From Peribacillus sp. FSL H8-0477 (GTDB lineage: Bacteria > Bacillota > Bacilli > Bacillales > DSM-1321), in NCBI RefSeq assembly GCF_038002765.1, contig NZ_JBBODE010000001.1, positions 124,001 through 188,000 on the forward strand: a stretch of 64,000 nt of DNA. The letters are read 5' to 3'. Under the pieces are notes generated by a model that did no database searches, was not told the DNA's origin, and saw nothing but the letters and a program-made list of their open reading frames with translations. Below are positions 42,843 to 52,688 of this stretch, one piece after another. Each line of letters begins with the position of its first letter. Position 1 is the stretch's first letter. The position numbers and the translations under genes were made by a program.

Positions 42843-45800
42843 TTAGTTTTCTTCTATTTCACTGCGTTTTTTCTTAAACAGTTTTGAAAGTACTTCGTAA
42901 ACGATTGGTACAATCAATAATGTTAATAAGGTTGAACTTGTTAGTCCGCCAATTACAGTAATACCAAGACCTTTTGATATAAAACCGCCGCCGCCTGAGC
43001 CAAATGCTAGTGGCATTAATGCTCCGATCGTTGCAATGGCAGTCATTAAAATTGGACGAAGTCGGGTTGCGCCTGCCTCGAGAATGGCTTCACGCATACT
43101 CATACCATCACGTTCCATATGAATAATACGGTCTACCAGTACAATGGCATTGGTTACCACGATACCAATTAACATGAGAAGTCCCATCATGACCGATACA
43201 GAGATTGTTTCACCTGCGATTAATAAACCGACAAATGATCCAATGACCGCAAACGGTAAGGAGAACAGGATAGCAAATGGTGCTACACCCTCACGGAAAG
43301 TAACCACAAGGATAAAGTACACGATTGCGATTGCAGCAATCATAGCTAAACCAAGTTGTGTAAATGTTTCCGTCATATCTGCGGCTACACCAGCCACACC
43401 GATTTCTACGCCTTTTGGTAAATCTAATTTATCAATCGCTTCATCTACTTCAGATGTTGCTTTTGAAATATCTTTATCCGTGATTGTTCCTGAAACCGTT
43501 GCATAGTATTCACCTTTACTACGCGCTAACGTATTTAAGGTAGTTCCTTTTTCTACTTTAACCAAATCAGAAAGTTTCATTTCAGCACCAGTTGCTGTTG
43601 GTACTTTCTTAGCTAAAATATCATCAATCGATTTTGGTTGTTTTTCTTGTTCTTGCTGAACAATAACATCTATTGAATTACCATCTTTCTCAATGGTTGT
43701 TAATACTTCTTCTGTGGTAGAAGGGCTTAACATCATAACGATTTGACCCGTTGTTAATCCATATTGCAATAATTCATCTTGTTCTACTTTGAATGTATAT
43801 TCAACATATGCATCCTCTGTACTTGCAGTAACATCTTTTAAGCCGTCATTTTTCTTTAGAACGTCTTCTACTGTTTTTACAGAGTCATTTAGTTTTTCTA
43901 AATCTTCACTGTAGAACGTGTAGCTGACTTCATCACTTGCAGCCGACATAGAGGAGAAGTTTTGGCTCTTCCATTCGCCTGATTGACCAATATTAAACAC
44001 ATATTCTTCAATTTCTTCACGTACTTCAGGGAAGTTTTCCATTTCCGGATCAAAGATGAGGTACATTAGAGCACCACCTGCTCCGCCGCCGCCCATCATC
44101 GCAGCCATGGAATCTCCGCTGTCTGATAGAGATAATTGAACGATATCTATGTCTTCATGTTTTAGTAACTTTTCTTCCACCACTTCAAGGTTCGCCAAGG
44201 TATCATCCTTGAGCTCTCCTGTTTCTGGTGTGTATGTTAAGTACATCACTTTTTCTTCTTCGCTGCCTAAGAAACTAAAACCAATTAATGGTGTTAATGC
44301 AATACTGCCTGCTAATAAAACAACAGAAATAATGGACGTAATCACCTTATGGTTTAATGTCCATCTAAGCACACCTTTGTACCAATTAGCTAATTTACCA
44401 GAATCTTTATGACTGCTTTCCGTCTTTTCACCATATAACTTCTTCTTAAATAGGAAGTGAGATAATGCTGGAACGATTGTTATAGCTACAATTAACGAAG
44501 CCACAAGAGCAAACGTCATGGTTAAAGCGAACGGCATGAACAATTCGCCTACCATGCCTCCAACAAAAATAAGTGGTGCGAATACCGCAACAGTAACTAA
44601 TGTTGAGGACAGGATTGGTTTGAACATTTCAAGTGTCGCTTCACGTACTAGTGCACGCCCTGTTAATGTTTCACCTTTTAAATGCATGCGTCGGAAAATA
44701 TTTTCAACAACGACGATTGAGTCATCAATTACACGACCAATGGCAACCGTAACCGCACCCAACGTCATAATATTTAACGTAATACCCAACCCATGTAAGA
44801 TTAGGAATGCGATTAAGATCGAAACAGGAATGGAAATGATTGATATAATCGTCGATTTAATATCACGTAAGAATAGTAGGATGATTAATACCGCAATAAT
44901 CCCGCCAAAAATTGCTTTTTCAAACATTGTTGACACGGATTTCTCGATAGGCGCCCCTTGATCAAGGGTGACATCTACGACAAGACCATCAATTTTTTTC
45001 TCTTCCTCTTTTATTAAATCCTTCACATCGTTAACCACGTCAACGGTGTTTGCTTGCTGACCTTTAACAATTTGGATGGCAATCGCATTTTCACCGTTAG
45101 TTCGTGAAACTGATTCTTCTTTACCAATGACTTCAATTTTAGCAATATCGCTAAGTTTCACAAAAGGTGCAGGATTACTAGCCGAAGGTGTGACAGGAAT
45201 CAGCATTCCCTTTAATTCATCAGCTGTCATGAACTTACCGTCTACTGAAACAGCTTGCTCTCCTTCTTCAAATTCGTAAAGACCTAATGAAACCGCTAAA
45301 TCACTTGCTTGAATCATTTCCTTTACCTTATCTTCTGTTATATCCAGTTTAGCCATTTTTGCTTCATCATACGTTAATTCAATTTCTTCTATATGCTGAC
45401 CGGTAATCGTTGCCGATGCAACACCATCAATTTTCTCAATTTTTGGAAGCAGACTTTCCTCAACTGTTGACGTTAAATCAACAATATCCTCTTCTGTACT
45501 GCTTACACTTAGAGCCACAATCGGCATCATGTTTAAGCTAATCGCTGTAATAGTTGGTTCTTCTGCTTTTTCCGGTAACGTTACCCCATCAATAGCCGAT
45601 TCTAAAGCACGTTTAGCCTCATCCATATCAACACCATAATCGTATTCCACTTGAAGGTTTGACATATTGGAATAGGAATTGGAATAGACAGCTTTCACGT
45701 CATCAAGTCCTTCAACCGCTTCTTCTAACGGAATTGAGACCTCTTCCATCACTTTTTCAGGAGTTGCTCCAGGGTATACATCCATTACCATAAGGTATGG

Positions 45801-45929
45801 AATAGAAATTTCTGGAATCGTTTCCGTTTTCATTTGTGTACCTGAATATATACCAGACACAGTAATGATGATTGTCAGCAGCCAAACTGCCAGTTTGTTT
45901 CTTAACACAAAATTAACTAAACCTCTCAC
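42843..45929 (-). CDS. RND-family exporter (SwrC/AcrB type)
   Basis: A 1028-residue proton-driven exporter with 12 membrane helices and two large extracytoplasmic loops. GRVIDDSIVVVENIFRRM in helix 4 supplies the proton-relay aspartates; GATPEKVMEEV is the porter-domain start, and GFSFLGSEEE and MLIGIVVTNAIVLVDR mark the second half. The nearest known type in bacilli is SwrC/YerP, which exports surfactin and drugs. A Gly-rich insert MMGGGGAGG is present in the second loop. GTG start. It is divergent from a TetR gene with a shared operator; its terminator is split by IS element 2. Confidence 0.92.
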   Translation of the reverse strand: MRGLVNFVLRNKLAVWLLTIIITVSGIYSGTQMKTETIPEISIPYLMVMDVYPGATPEKVMEEVSIPLEEAVEGLDDVKAVYSNSYSNMSNLQVEYDYGVDMDEAKRALESAIDGVTLPEKAEEPTITAISLNMMPIVALSVSSTEEDIVDLTSTVEESLLPKIEKIDGVASATITGQHIEEIELTYDEAKMAKLDITEDKVKEMIQASDLAVSLGLYEFEEGEQAVSVDGKFMTADELKGMLIPVTPSASNPAPFVKLSDIAKIEVIGKEESVSRTNGENAIAIQIVKGQQANTVDVVNDVKDLIKEEEKKIDGLVVDVTLDQGAPIEKSVSTMFEKAIFGGIIAVLIILLFLRDIKSTIISIISIPVSILIAFLILHGLGITLNIMTLGAVTVAIGRVIDDSIVVVENIFRRMHLKGETLTGRALVREATLEMFKPILSSTLVTVAVFAPLIFVGGMVGELFMPFALTMTFALVASLIVAITIVPALSHFLFKKKLYGEKTESSHKDSGKLANWYKGVLRWTLNHKVITSIISVVLLAGSIALTPLIGFSFLGSEEEKVMYLTYTPETGELKDDTLANLEVVEEKLLKHEDIDIVQLSLSDSGDSMAAMMGGGGAGGALMYLIFDPEMENFPEVREEIEEYVFNIGQSGEWKSQNFSSMSAASDEVSYTFYSEDLEKLNDSVKTVEDVLKKNDGLKDVTASTEDAYVEYTFKVEQDELLQYGLTTGQIVMMLSPSTTEEVLTTIEKDGNSIDVIVQQEQEKQPKSIDDILAKKVPTATGAEMKLSDLVKVEKGTTLNTLARSKGEYYATVSGTITDKDISKATSEVDEAIDKLDLPKGVEIGVAGVAADMTETFTQLGLAMIAAIAIVYFILVVTFREGVAPFAILFSLPFAVIGSFVGLLIAGETISVSVMMGLLMLIGIVVTNAIVLVDRIIHMERDGMSMREAILEAGATRLRPILMTAIATIGALMPLAFGSGGGGFISKGLGITVIGGLTSSTLLTLLIVPIVYEVLSKLFKKKRSEIEEN

Positions 45930-45971
45930 CTTTACACCTACCCTAAATTGACTTATTAAACATAATTATTT

Positions 45972-46000
45972 ATACTAATGACTAATTAGTCATTTGTCAA
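45972..46000 (-). promoter_or_regulatory. RND promoter with 18-bp perfect palindromic operator
   Basis: TTGACA (46000-45995) and TAGTAT (45977-45972) are 17 bp apart on the minus strand. AATGACTAATTAGTCATT (45977-45994), perfectly palindromic, fills the spacer exactly, so bound repressor would exclude RNA polymerase. The divergent TetR gene begins at 46025. Confidence 0.82.
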
Positions 46001-46024
46001 CAATATGACCTAGGAGAGAATGAA

Positions 46025-46855
46025 ATGATTAAAAAAGAATTAATCATGGAGAAAGCACTCGAACTCTTTGCTAAGCAAGGATTTGAAGCCACATCCGTAC
46101 AACAAATAACCGAGCACAGTCGTATCTCTAAAGGCGCTTTTTATTTATCTTTCAAATCAAAAGATGAACTAATATTAGCGCTTATTGATCATTTTATGAT
46201 ACAGATTACATCAGATATTGACCACATAGTCAAACATGCTTCAGATAAAGAACTTTTATATGAATTTTTCTATGCATCCTTTAAATCCTATCGAGATCAT
46301 TCTGACTTCGCAAAAATTTTTATGAAAGAACAAGCACAGTCATGTAACGAAGAACTCATAAAAAAAATCCATTACTATGAAGGAATTAATGAGAAAAACA
46401 TTCTTTTGCTAGTCGATCGTCTCTATGGAGATGACATCATTCAAACAAGGTATGATTTAGTTTATTGTATAAATGGATTCTTAAAACATTATGCCGCGCT
46501 ATTTTTATTCTATAATATCCCTTTAGATTTACATCTTCTCACGCAATCCCTTGTGGAAAAAACAAATGTACTAGCTAAACATATTTCCATCCCTTTTATT
46601 TCACTTGACCTGGTTGAAATGATCAAGCCAGCCACCCATGAAGAACTGACCAAAGATCAAATTCTTAAGCTTATGGATAATAAGTTGGAAGAACTAGAAG
46701 AGTCCATTGAAAAAGAATCCTTGACGCTGCTTAAACAACAGCTGGTCGAAGAAACTTTATCACGCCCCCTAATAAAAGGGTTAGTAGAAAATATCCATTA
46801 TCATCCACATTGTAAACGGCTGTCTTATTTATTACGCCAATATTATCAATTTTAA
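46025..46855 (+). CDS. TetR-family repressor of the RND exporter
   Basis: Residues 5-50 form the TetR helix-turn-helix (IMEKALELFAKQGFEATSVQ, HSRISKGAFYLSFKSKDEL). The 276-residue length exceeds the usual 190-220 by a C-terminal helical extension (LMDNKLEELEESIEKESLTL). AGGAGAG stands before the ATG. It is divergent from the RND gene across a palindrome, so it most likely represses both and responds to an exported drug or surfactant. Confidence 0.87.
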   Translation: MIKKELIMEKALELFAKQGFEATSVQQITEHSRISKGAFYLSFKSKDELILALIDHFMIQITSDIDHIVKHASDKELLYEFFYASFKSYRDHSDFAKIFMKEQAQSCNEELIKKIHYYEGINEKNILLLVDRLYGDDIIQTRYDLVYCINGFLKHYAALFLFYNIPLDLHLLTQSLVEKTNVLAKHISIPFISLDLVEMIKPATHEELTKDQILKLMDNKLEELEESIEKESLTLLKQQLVEETLSRPLIKGLVENIHYHPHCKRLSYLLRQYYQF

Positions 46856-47106
46856 TCCTTAAAAGTCAGAGTGCTTACGCATTTTGGCTTTTTCTGTTTA
46901 CCATTGTTCGTACGTACACTTTTCACATGCTGTCTTCTATTTTAGCATAAATTTCTAATTTTCATTCACTGGAATGTTCTTTTCATGGATTTCGTCTGAT
47001 TCTGGCATTTCCCAAACAGCACTTTATAGTTCCACAGCATTTTTTGAAAAAAGAAAAAGCTCTCTGAAAAGTCATATGGCGACGACCTTTTGGAAAGCTT
47101 TGAAGA

Positions 47107-48327
47107 CTACATACTTGCATTGATATTATTTGAATGAGACCGATTCTTAATAATATGGTTCACCTTTTCTGAACTCACAAACATACCTAAAATAAAGACT
47201 AGGATAAATATTGGGAAAATCCATAATGATGTCTTCGATGCAACGATCCCTAGCAACGGTGGTAAAAAGGTTGTTCCTGTATAAGCTAGTGCCATTTGAT
47301 AACCAATAATAGACTGTGAATGAACTTTCCCAAATCTGATGGGGGTTTCATGTATTAAACATGGGTAAATAGGAGCTAAGCCAAGTCCAACAAAAATAAA
47401 GCCAGTTAAAGATAGCGATATCGGTAATGGCAGCAGGATGAGTGCGACTCCAAAAAGCGCCGTTAGTTGTCCAGAACGGATGAGCACCTTGTTACTGACC
47501 TTCATGGTGATAAACCCTGCAACCAGTCTGCCTACCGTCATTCCAATAAAGAAGAAAGACACCCATTTAGCCGCTTCTGCAGCAGATAATTCCTTGGTAT
47601 TTACCAAGTAACTACTGCCCCAAAGTCCCATTGTCGATTCTGCGCCGCATAAGAAAAAGAAGGTGATTAAGGCAAATTTAACTCCTTTTATTTTCAGGGG
47701 TTTAATCGTGGGATCTACTACTTCACTGAATCCCTCTGGCTCGCTTTCGTTTGGTGATTTTCTTGCTACTAACGCCCACAATGGAAGAGCAAATAATAAA
47801 AGAATAGCTAAGCTGAATTGGATGATTGCAATGGTTAAATAACCTGACCTCCAAGAGCCTTGATTAACAATATAAAAAGCCATTACCATCGGTCCTATAC
47901 TCGCTCCGACGCCCCAAAAACAATGGAGCCAGCTCATATGATGGGCTTTATAATGAAGTGCAACATAATTATTCAACGAAGCATCAACAGCGCCGGCACC
48001 CAGTCCAAGCGGAATGGCACAAATGATCAGCCAAATTAGGGAAGGTGAATAAGTAAAACCTAACAAAGCTACAGCTGTCATGGTCACACTGATAAATGTT
48101 ACTTTCCCCGTTCCTAATTTATTATTCATCCACCCGCTGGCTAAACTTGAGACAATGGTCCCTGCAGCAATACACATATATAGATAACCAGCCGTTTCGA
48201 GTGGTTCCCCATAATCTGATTGCATAACCGGCCAAGCTGCCCCCAGTAAAGAATCAGGAAGTCCGAGACTAATGAAAGCCAAATAAATCATAATTAATAA
48301 GAAAGTAGCGATGGAGCCCGCCTCCAA
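47107..48327 (-). CDS. MFS transporter (FucP/YfkF-like 12-TM)
   Basis: About 406 residues with 12 helices; GLPDSLLGAAWPVMQSDYG at the start, PLGLGAGAVDASLNNYVALHY and WLHCFWGVGASIGP are hallmarks of a sugar-type MFS branch. GWMNNKLGTGKV is the motif A loop. The start is doubtful: a GGAGG overlaps the TTG at 48327, and its proper spacing points to the ATC codon at 48312, which would be unusual. A weak terminator follows near 47050-47100. Confidence 0.8.
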   Translation of the reverse strand: MEAGSIATFLLIMIYLAFISLGLPDSLLGAAWPVMQSDYGEPLETAGYLYMCIAAGTIVSSLASGWMNNKLGTGKVTFISVTMTAVALLGFTYSPSLIWLIICAIPLGLGAGAVDASLNNYVALHYKAHHMSWLHCFWGVGASIGPMVMAFYIVNQGSWRSGYLTIAIIQFSLAILLLFALPLWALVARKSPNESEPEGFSEVVDPTIKPLKIKGVKFALITFFFLCGAESTMGLWGSSYLVNTKELSAAEAAKWVSFFFIGMTVGRLVAGFITMKVSNKVLIRSGQLTALFGVALILLPLPISLSLTGFIFVGLGLAPIYPCLIHETPIRFGKVHSQSIIGYQMALAYTGTTFLPPLLGIVASKTSLWIFPIFILVFILGMFVSSEKVNHIIKNRSHSNNINASM

Positions 48328-48405
48328 TTCATTTAAGTCTAGTATATTACCCTAGTCTTAAACAATAGCATGATTTCCTCTTGGAAGGAACCTCCATTTT
48401 ACACA

Positions 48406-48434
48406 AAAATCCCCGACTAGATTTCTAGTCGGGG
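48406..48434 (-). terminator. Rho-independent terminator of the SDR gene
   Basis: CCCCGACTAG and CTAGTCGGGG form a 10-bp perfect stem with a 4-base loop; TTTTTG follows on the minus strand. Confidence 0.88.
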
Positions 48435-48453
48435 ACAATAGTGAAACAGGTAT

Positions 48454-49212
48454 TTAGTATGCGCTCCAACCTGAATCTGCTGAAATAACTTGCCCATTAA
48501 CAAAGCTTGAATCATCAGAAGCTAAGAATACGGCCACTTTAGCAATTTCTTCTGGCTTGCCATTACGTGGATTGGTTGCCATTCCTGTTTGTTGACGAGA
48601 AGCACCAAATTGATTGATACTTGTCATAGAAGATGTAATGTTTGTCATAACTCCACCAGGTGCAATTGCATTACAACGGATGCCCTTTTCCGCATACATG
48701 TATCCAGTGTTTTTAGTGAAACCAACAACTGCATGTTTAGAAGCTGTGTAAGCGCCGCCTGCACGAGCTCCGAATAAACCGCCAGCTGAAGCGATATTTA
48801 TAATCACACCGCTTTCTTTTTCCAAGAAGATTGGCAGAACTTTACGAGTAGAATACATAACACTGCTCGTATTAATGGCAAAAATACGATCCCAATTTTT
48901 TGTTTCGATATCAGCTGCTGGTTCCATATTATCCATAATCCCAGCATTATTTACTAAAATATCAACTGTACCGTAAGTACTAACAGTTGTATCAATTAGT
49001 TCATTAATTTCTTCTTCTGATGCTACATTTGTTTTAATGGCAAACGCCGTTCCCCCAGCAGCCTTAATTTCTTCTACAGTTGCTTCAGCGCCTTCTAAAT
49101 TCAAATCAGATACAACCACTTTAGCTCCCTCTGTTGCATAATGCGTTGCGATTTGTTTCCCCATTCCTGAAGCTGCCCCTGTTACGATTGCTACTTTATC
49201 TTGTAATTTCAT
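48454..49212 (-). CDS. Short-chain dehydrogenase/reductase
   Basis: Classical SDR of 252 residues: TGAASGMG at 11-18 binds the cofactor, NNAG at 88-91, and Ser142, Tyr155, Lys159 (YTASK) are catalytic. SDLN after the second strand ends in an acidic residue, which favours NAD over NADP. The ATG at 49212 has GGAGG seven bases upstream. It is divergent from a TetR gene with inverted repeats between them. Substrate unknown. Confidence 0.87.
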   Translation of the reverse strand: MKLQDKVAIVTGAASGMGKQIATHYATEGAKVVVSDLNLEGAEATVEEIKAAGGTAFAIKTNVASEEEINELIDTTVSTYGTVDILVNNAGIMDNMEPAADIETKNWDRIFAINTSSVMYSTRKVLPIFLEKESGVIINIASAGGLFGARAGGAYTASKHAVVGFTKNTGYMYAEKGIRCNAIAPGGVMTNITSSMTSINQFGASRQQTGMATNPRNGKPEEIAKVAVFLASDDSSFVNGQVISADSGWSAY

Positions 49213-49233
49213 TCTAATTCCTCCATTTTCATC

Positions 49234-49266
49234 CACTTGTTAATGAACAAGTGTTTAATAAACACT
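49234..49266. promoter_or_regulatory. Two overlapping inverted repeats, likely TetR operator
   Basis: CACTTGTT-AATG-AACAAGTG (49234-49253) and AGTGTTT-AAT-AAACACT (49250-49266) overlap by four bases between the divergent SDR and TetR genes. Both have perfect arms. Confidence 0.68.
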
Positions 49267-49390
49267 ATAAATATAGTATAATCATTTCTTAAATGTTTCA
49301 ATCAGCAATTGTAGGCCCAAATGTTCATTACTAGACATATTCAGCTGAATTGTTCAATTACCTTTATTTTATAGCTAGGAGCGAGTATGC

Positions 49391-50008
49391 ATGTGTAAAA
49401 ATTCGTTAACAGACCGAAGAATAAAGAAATCTAAGAAAGCAATAAAAGATTCATTCCTTCTATTAATGAAAGAAAAAGATGTTAGAGAAATAACGATAAC
49501 CGAAATTGTCAAAGCTGCAGACCTTAATCGAGGAACCTTTTATAATAATTTTCATTACAAAGAGGATATATTAGATGAAATCATGGATGATGTGATGCAT
49601 GATTTTATCATCTCCTACCGTGAGCCCTATCAGCATAAGGAAACCTTTAATATTAAAGATCTGACATCTTCAACCATTAAAATTTTTGAGCATGTGGCTT
49701 CCCATAAAAACTTCTATACACTGATTGTTAAATCTACCGTATGGTCTACCTTTCAAATGAGAATCTGTCATGAATTGAAAAGACTTCCCCTCCAAGATTT
49801 AATGAATTCGAAGCAAAGCACCACCATTAATATTGAACTCTTTACTAACTACCAAGCTCATGCGATTTTAGGAATGATTATTGAATGGATTCATGACGAG
49901 TTCAATTATAGTCCTGAGTACATGGCTGAACAGTTGATTCAAATTCTTAACTATAACCACGGGCAAACCATATTGATTAAACAACCTGACAATTCGGAAA
50001 TACGTTAA
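49391..50008 (+). CDS. TetR-family regulator (TetR_C_7/8-like)
   Basis: The 205-residue protein starts with TDRRIKKSKKAIKDSFLLLM and an HTH in ITITEIVKAADLNRGTFYNN, the FatR-like branch with the short first helix. AGGAG lies nine bases before the ATG. It is divergent from the SDR gene and probably represses it through the inverted repeats between them. A GGCCATCC hairpin terminates it. Confidence 0.85.
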   Translation: MCKNSLTDRRIKKSKKAIKDSFLLLMKEKDVREITITEIVKAADLNRGTFYNNFHYKEDILDEIMDDVMHDFIISYREPYQHKETFNIKDLTSSTIKIFEHVASHKNFYTLIVKSTVWSTFQMRICHELKRLPLQDLMNSKQSTTINIELFTNYQAHAILGMIIEWIHDEFNYSPEYMAEQLIQILNYNHGQTILIKQPDNSEIR

Positions 50009-50036
50009 GGCCATCCTCGTGGATGGCCTCTTCTTC
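50009..50036 (+). terminator. Rho-independent terminator
   Basis: GGCCATCC-TCGT-GGATGGCC forms a perfect 8-bp stem followed by TCTTCTTC, between convergent TetR and aspartase genes. Confidence 0.8.
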
Positions 50037-50041
50037 AATAA

Positions 50042-51466
50042 TTAATCTCGATATAGTAATTTTTCTCCTGCGATACCAGGATGAGTCATTTCATAAGGAT
50101 CGAGAATGAGATTTAATTCTTCCTCTGTTAATACATCATGCAAGAGGCATAGTTCCCGAACCGATTTCCCTGTTGCTGCTGCTTCCCTTGCAATCCTTGA
50201 GACGATATCATATCCCAGATGTGGATTAACAGCGGTAATAATTCCGATACTATTTTCAACATTCATTTTAAGTCTTGCTTCATTCGCAGTAATCCCGGTT
50301 AAACAATGGTCTGTAAATGCACGGAAGCCGTTGTTCATAATACTGATAGATTGAATAAGATTAAACACAAGAACAGGTTCCATAACGTTCAATTCCAATT
50401 GGCCTGCTTCAGAAGCAAGACAAATGGTATGATCATTCCCTATGACCTGGAAAGCAACTTGATTAATCACTTCAGGCATAACTGGATTCACTTTTCCAGG
50501 CATAATGGATGAACCCGGCTGACGAGCTGGTAGATTAATTTCTCCAAAACCTGCGCGTGGCCCTGAAGCCATAAGTCGTAAATCATTCGCGATTTTGGAC
50601 ATGTTCATCATACATACCTTCAATGTCGCAGAAACCTCTGTATAAGCATCTGTGTTTTGCGTAGCATCAACGAGATGTTCTGCATTTATTAATGGAAAAC
50701 CAGTAAGGTCCGCCAAATGCTTAACGACACTCACTATATATTTAGGCTGCGCATTTAATCCAGTTCCGACTGCCGTTGCCCCCATATTGACTTCATATAA
50801 GTGCTCTCGACTGTTTTCAATACGCTTAATATCACGGGCCAAGACTCGGCTGTATGCTTCGAACTCCTGTCCGAGTCGAATAGGCACGGCATCTTGAAGA
50901 TGCGTTCTTCCCATTTTAATCACATGATCAAACTCTTGCCCTTTATTCACAAATACTGTATGCATCTTTCTCATCGTTATTAGTAGTTTTTCTAATAAAG
51001 AAAGCGTGGCAATGTGTATCGCTGTCGGGAACGCATCATTCGTAGATTGAGCCATATTGACATGATTATTCGGACTTAAACTGAAATAATCTCCACGTTC
51101 TTTCCCAAGAAGCTCTAATCCTCGATTTGCTAAAACCTCATTCATATTCATATTGATAGAGGTCCCTGCTCCGCCCTGGATCGGATCGACAATAAACTGC
51201 TCATGCATCTTACCCTCGATAATCTCATCAGCAGCCTGGACAATCACATTGCCTAACCCTTCATATAATCTGCCAATTTCCATGTTCGAAATAGCAGCCG
51301 CCTTCTTCACAATAGCCATTGCTTTAATTAATTCATCATGGATGCGATACCCGGTGATAGGAAAATTCTCCACGGCTCGTAATGTTTGAATGCCATAATA
51401 GGCTGTAATATCTACCTCTTTAGAACCCAAGAAATCTTTTTCTGAACGAAATGAAACTGGTGTCAT
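50042..51466 (-). CDS. aspA: Aspartate ammonia-lyase
   Basis: The 474-residue enzyme of the fumarase/aspartase superfamily converts L-aspartate to fumarate and ammonia. GSSIMPGKVNP is the signature loop with the catalytic Ser; SSPN-type LSPNNHVNMAQSTND and MGRTHLQDAVPI are the other active-site blocks. GGAGG with a 9-bp gap fixes the ATG at 51466. Length and sequence fit Bacillus AnsB/AspB better than fumarase C. No asparaginase gene accompanies it, unlike ansAB of B. subtilis. Confidence 0.9.
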   Translation of the reverse strand: MTPVSFRSEKDFLGSKEVDITAYYGIQTLRAVENFPITGYRIHDELIKAMAIVKKAAAISNMEIGRLYEGLGNVIVQAADEIIEGKMHEQFIVDPIQGGAGTSINMNMNEVLANRGLELLGKERGDYFSLSPNNHVNMAQSTNDAFPTAIHIATLSLLEKLLITMRKMHTVFVNKGQEFDHVIKMGRTHLQDAVPIRLGQEFEAYSRVLARDIKRIENSREHLYEVNMGATAVGTGLNAQPKYIVSVVKHLADLTGFPLINAEHLVDATQNTDAYTEVSATLKVCMMNMSKIANDLRLMASGPRAGFGEINLPARQPGSSIMPGKVNPVMPEVINQVAFQVIGNDHTICLASEAGQLELNVMEPVLVFNLIQSISIMNNGFRAFTDHCLTGITANEARLKMNVENSIGIITAVNPHLGYDIVSRIAREAAATGKSVRELCLLHDVLTEEELNLILDPYEMTHPGIAGEKLLYRD

Positions 51467-51573
51467 AAAAGCGCCTCCATTTATAATACTCTGTATCATC
51501 ATTTCATATAGGTACCAATAGGTAAAGGAAATTATTTACTACAAAAAACATTATATTACTTGACTTAACTCAC

Positions 51574-52389
51574 TCAGATCCAGTTTGCAAACCAAGCAAC
51601 ATAATAGGCAGCCGGCAGAAATAACACCTGTGCAGCCAGGGTACCAACGAATTTTGACGTGATCATCGTTAAGGAATAGCTTTTTAAATAGACGTATTTG
51701 TTTGGTTCTCTCGTTACACGATCGGCCAACCAGGATGCTTTCGGATCAACAAACAGTGATAATAAAATGGTCGCCACCCCATTAATGATTCCTGATGACA
51801 TCATAGCTGCTTGTGCTGACCCTTCTGGTACTAACAATGACGCATAAATCGCTGAAAGTACGCCTACGGTTAAAACTGATGAGATAAGAACATTGATAAT
51901 AAATAAACGTTTAGGAATGGTTTGTAACGTGATTCCTTTTAGATACGAAATCCTTGGTAATGCAAAACACCTGCAGACCTTTTTCATTCCCTGTCGATTA
52001 AAATGATGGATAAACAAGGAGTATACCGATCCACGCTCATTTGATAATTGAACAATAGCCCGTGAAAAAATATTAATGAAAGTTGGAAACAGACAGATTC
52101 CGAGCAAAACGCCGACCGAAGTCACCCCAATCAGCACTCGATATTGTTCCTCAATAAACAGTAAATGATTTTTCTCAGGAGCTTCCGCAATCAACTTTGC
52201 CGTTAATGGCTGATGAATCATCGTCGAAAACCTCGACACAATAACCATCGTTCCGAATAAAGACAAAGCCGTAGCGATTAATTTTACCCTCGCTCCCGAA
52301 ATTCTCATTGAATAAGCCAAAGTTTCTATCATCGTAACAATTAAAAGAAAAACAGATATGATGACGATTTTTCCCGTTATTAGTCCCAC
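51574..52389 (-). CDS. amj: Amj (YdaH) lipid II flippase
   Basis: The 271-residue membrane protein has about six helices and conserved blocks IETLAYSMRISGARVKLIA, FVDPKASWLADR and SSGIINGVATILL of the Amj family (DUF2837). In B. subtilis Amj is an alternate lipid II flippase induced when MurJ fails. I place the start at the GTG at 52389, nine bases after GAGGGG; the earlier codons overlap that site. Monocistronic. Confidence 0.82.
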   Translation of the reverse strand: MGLITGKIVIISVFLLIVTMIETLAYSMRISGARVKLIATALSLFGTMVIVSRFSTMIHQPLTAKLIAEAPEKNHLLFIEEQYRVLIGVTSVGVLLGICLFPTFINIFSRAIVQLSNERGSVYSLFIHHFNRQGMKKVCRCFALPRISYLKGITLQTIPKRLFIINVLISSVLTVGVLSAIYASLLVPEGSAQAAMMSSGIINGVATILLSLFVDPKASWLADRVTREPNKYVYLKSYSLTMITSKFVGTLAAQVLFLPAAYYVAWFANWI

Positions 52390-52470
52390 AAGTAAGTATC
52401 CCCTCAAATTCAACTTTATTGAATTATAGCTTAATTATGTAAATAAATGGAGTATATTTCAACCTCTCTA

Positions 52471-52677
52471 TACCAGCCTGGGTATTTTGATCATTCAAAA
52501 AGCCTGCAGACGGGATTAACGTCAGCTCAGGCGGGAATACGTGGTGTCTAGACGGGATTATGCCTTCCCCAGACGGGAATAACACATTACCAGACGGGAT
52601 TAATATGTTTTTCAGGCAAAATCATGTAGATATCCCCCCCACCCGATTGTGTATGGACGAATAGCGACTCATTTTAA
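52471..52677. repeat. Inverted-orientation repeat unit, first copy (locus 3)
   Basis: AGACGGG (once AGGCGGG) starts at 52508, 52529, 52550, 52571 and 52592, exactly 21 bp apart, the reverse complement of the CCCGTCT core. A TACCAGCCTGGGTA hairpin at 52471 precedes it and AGCGACTCATTTT (the reverse of AAAATGAGTCGCT) follows at 52663. The layout equals the locus 2 unit in opposite orientation. Confidence 0.88.
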
Positions 52678-52688
52678 ATAAACCCCAA

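Noticed and set aside
46860..46900. Terminator after the TetR gene at 46025
   Set aside because: The possible stem (AAAGTCA/TTGGCTTT) has mismatches and I would not rely on it.
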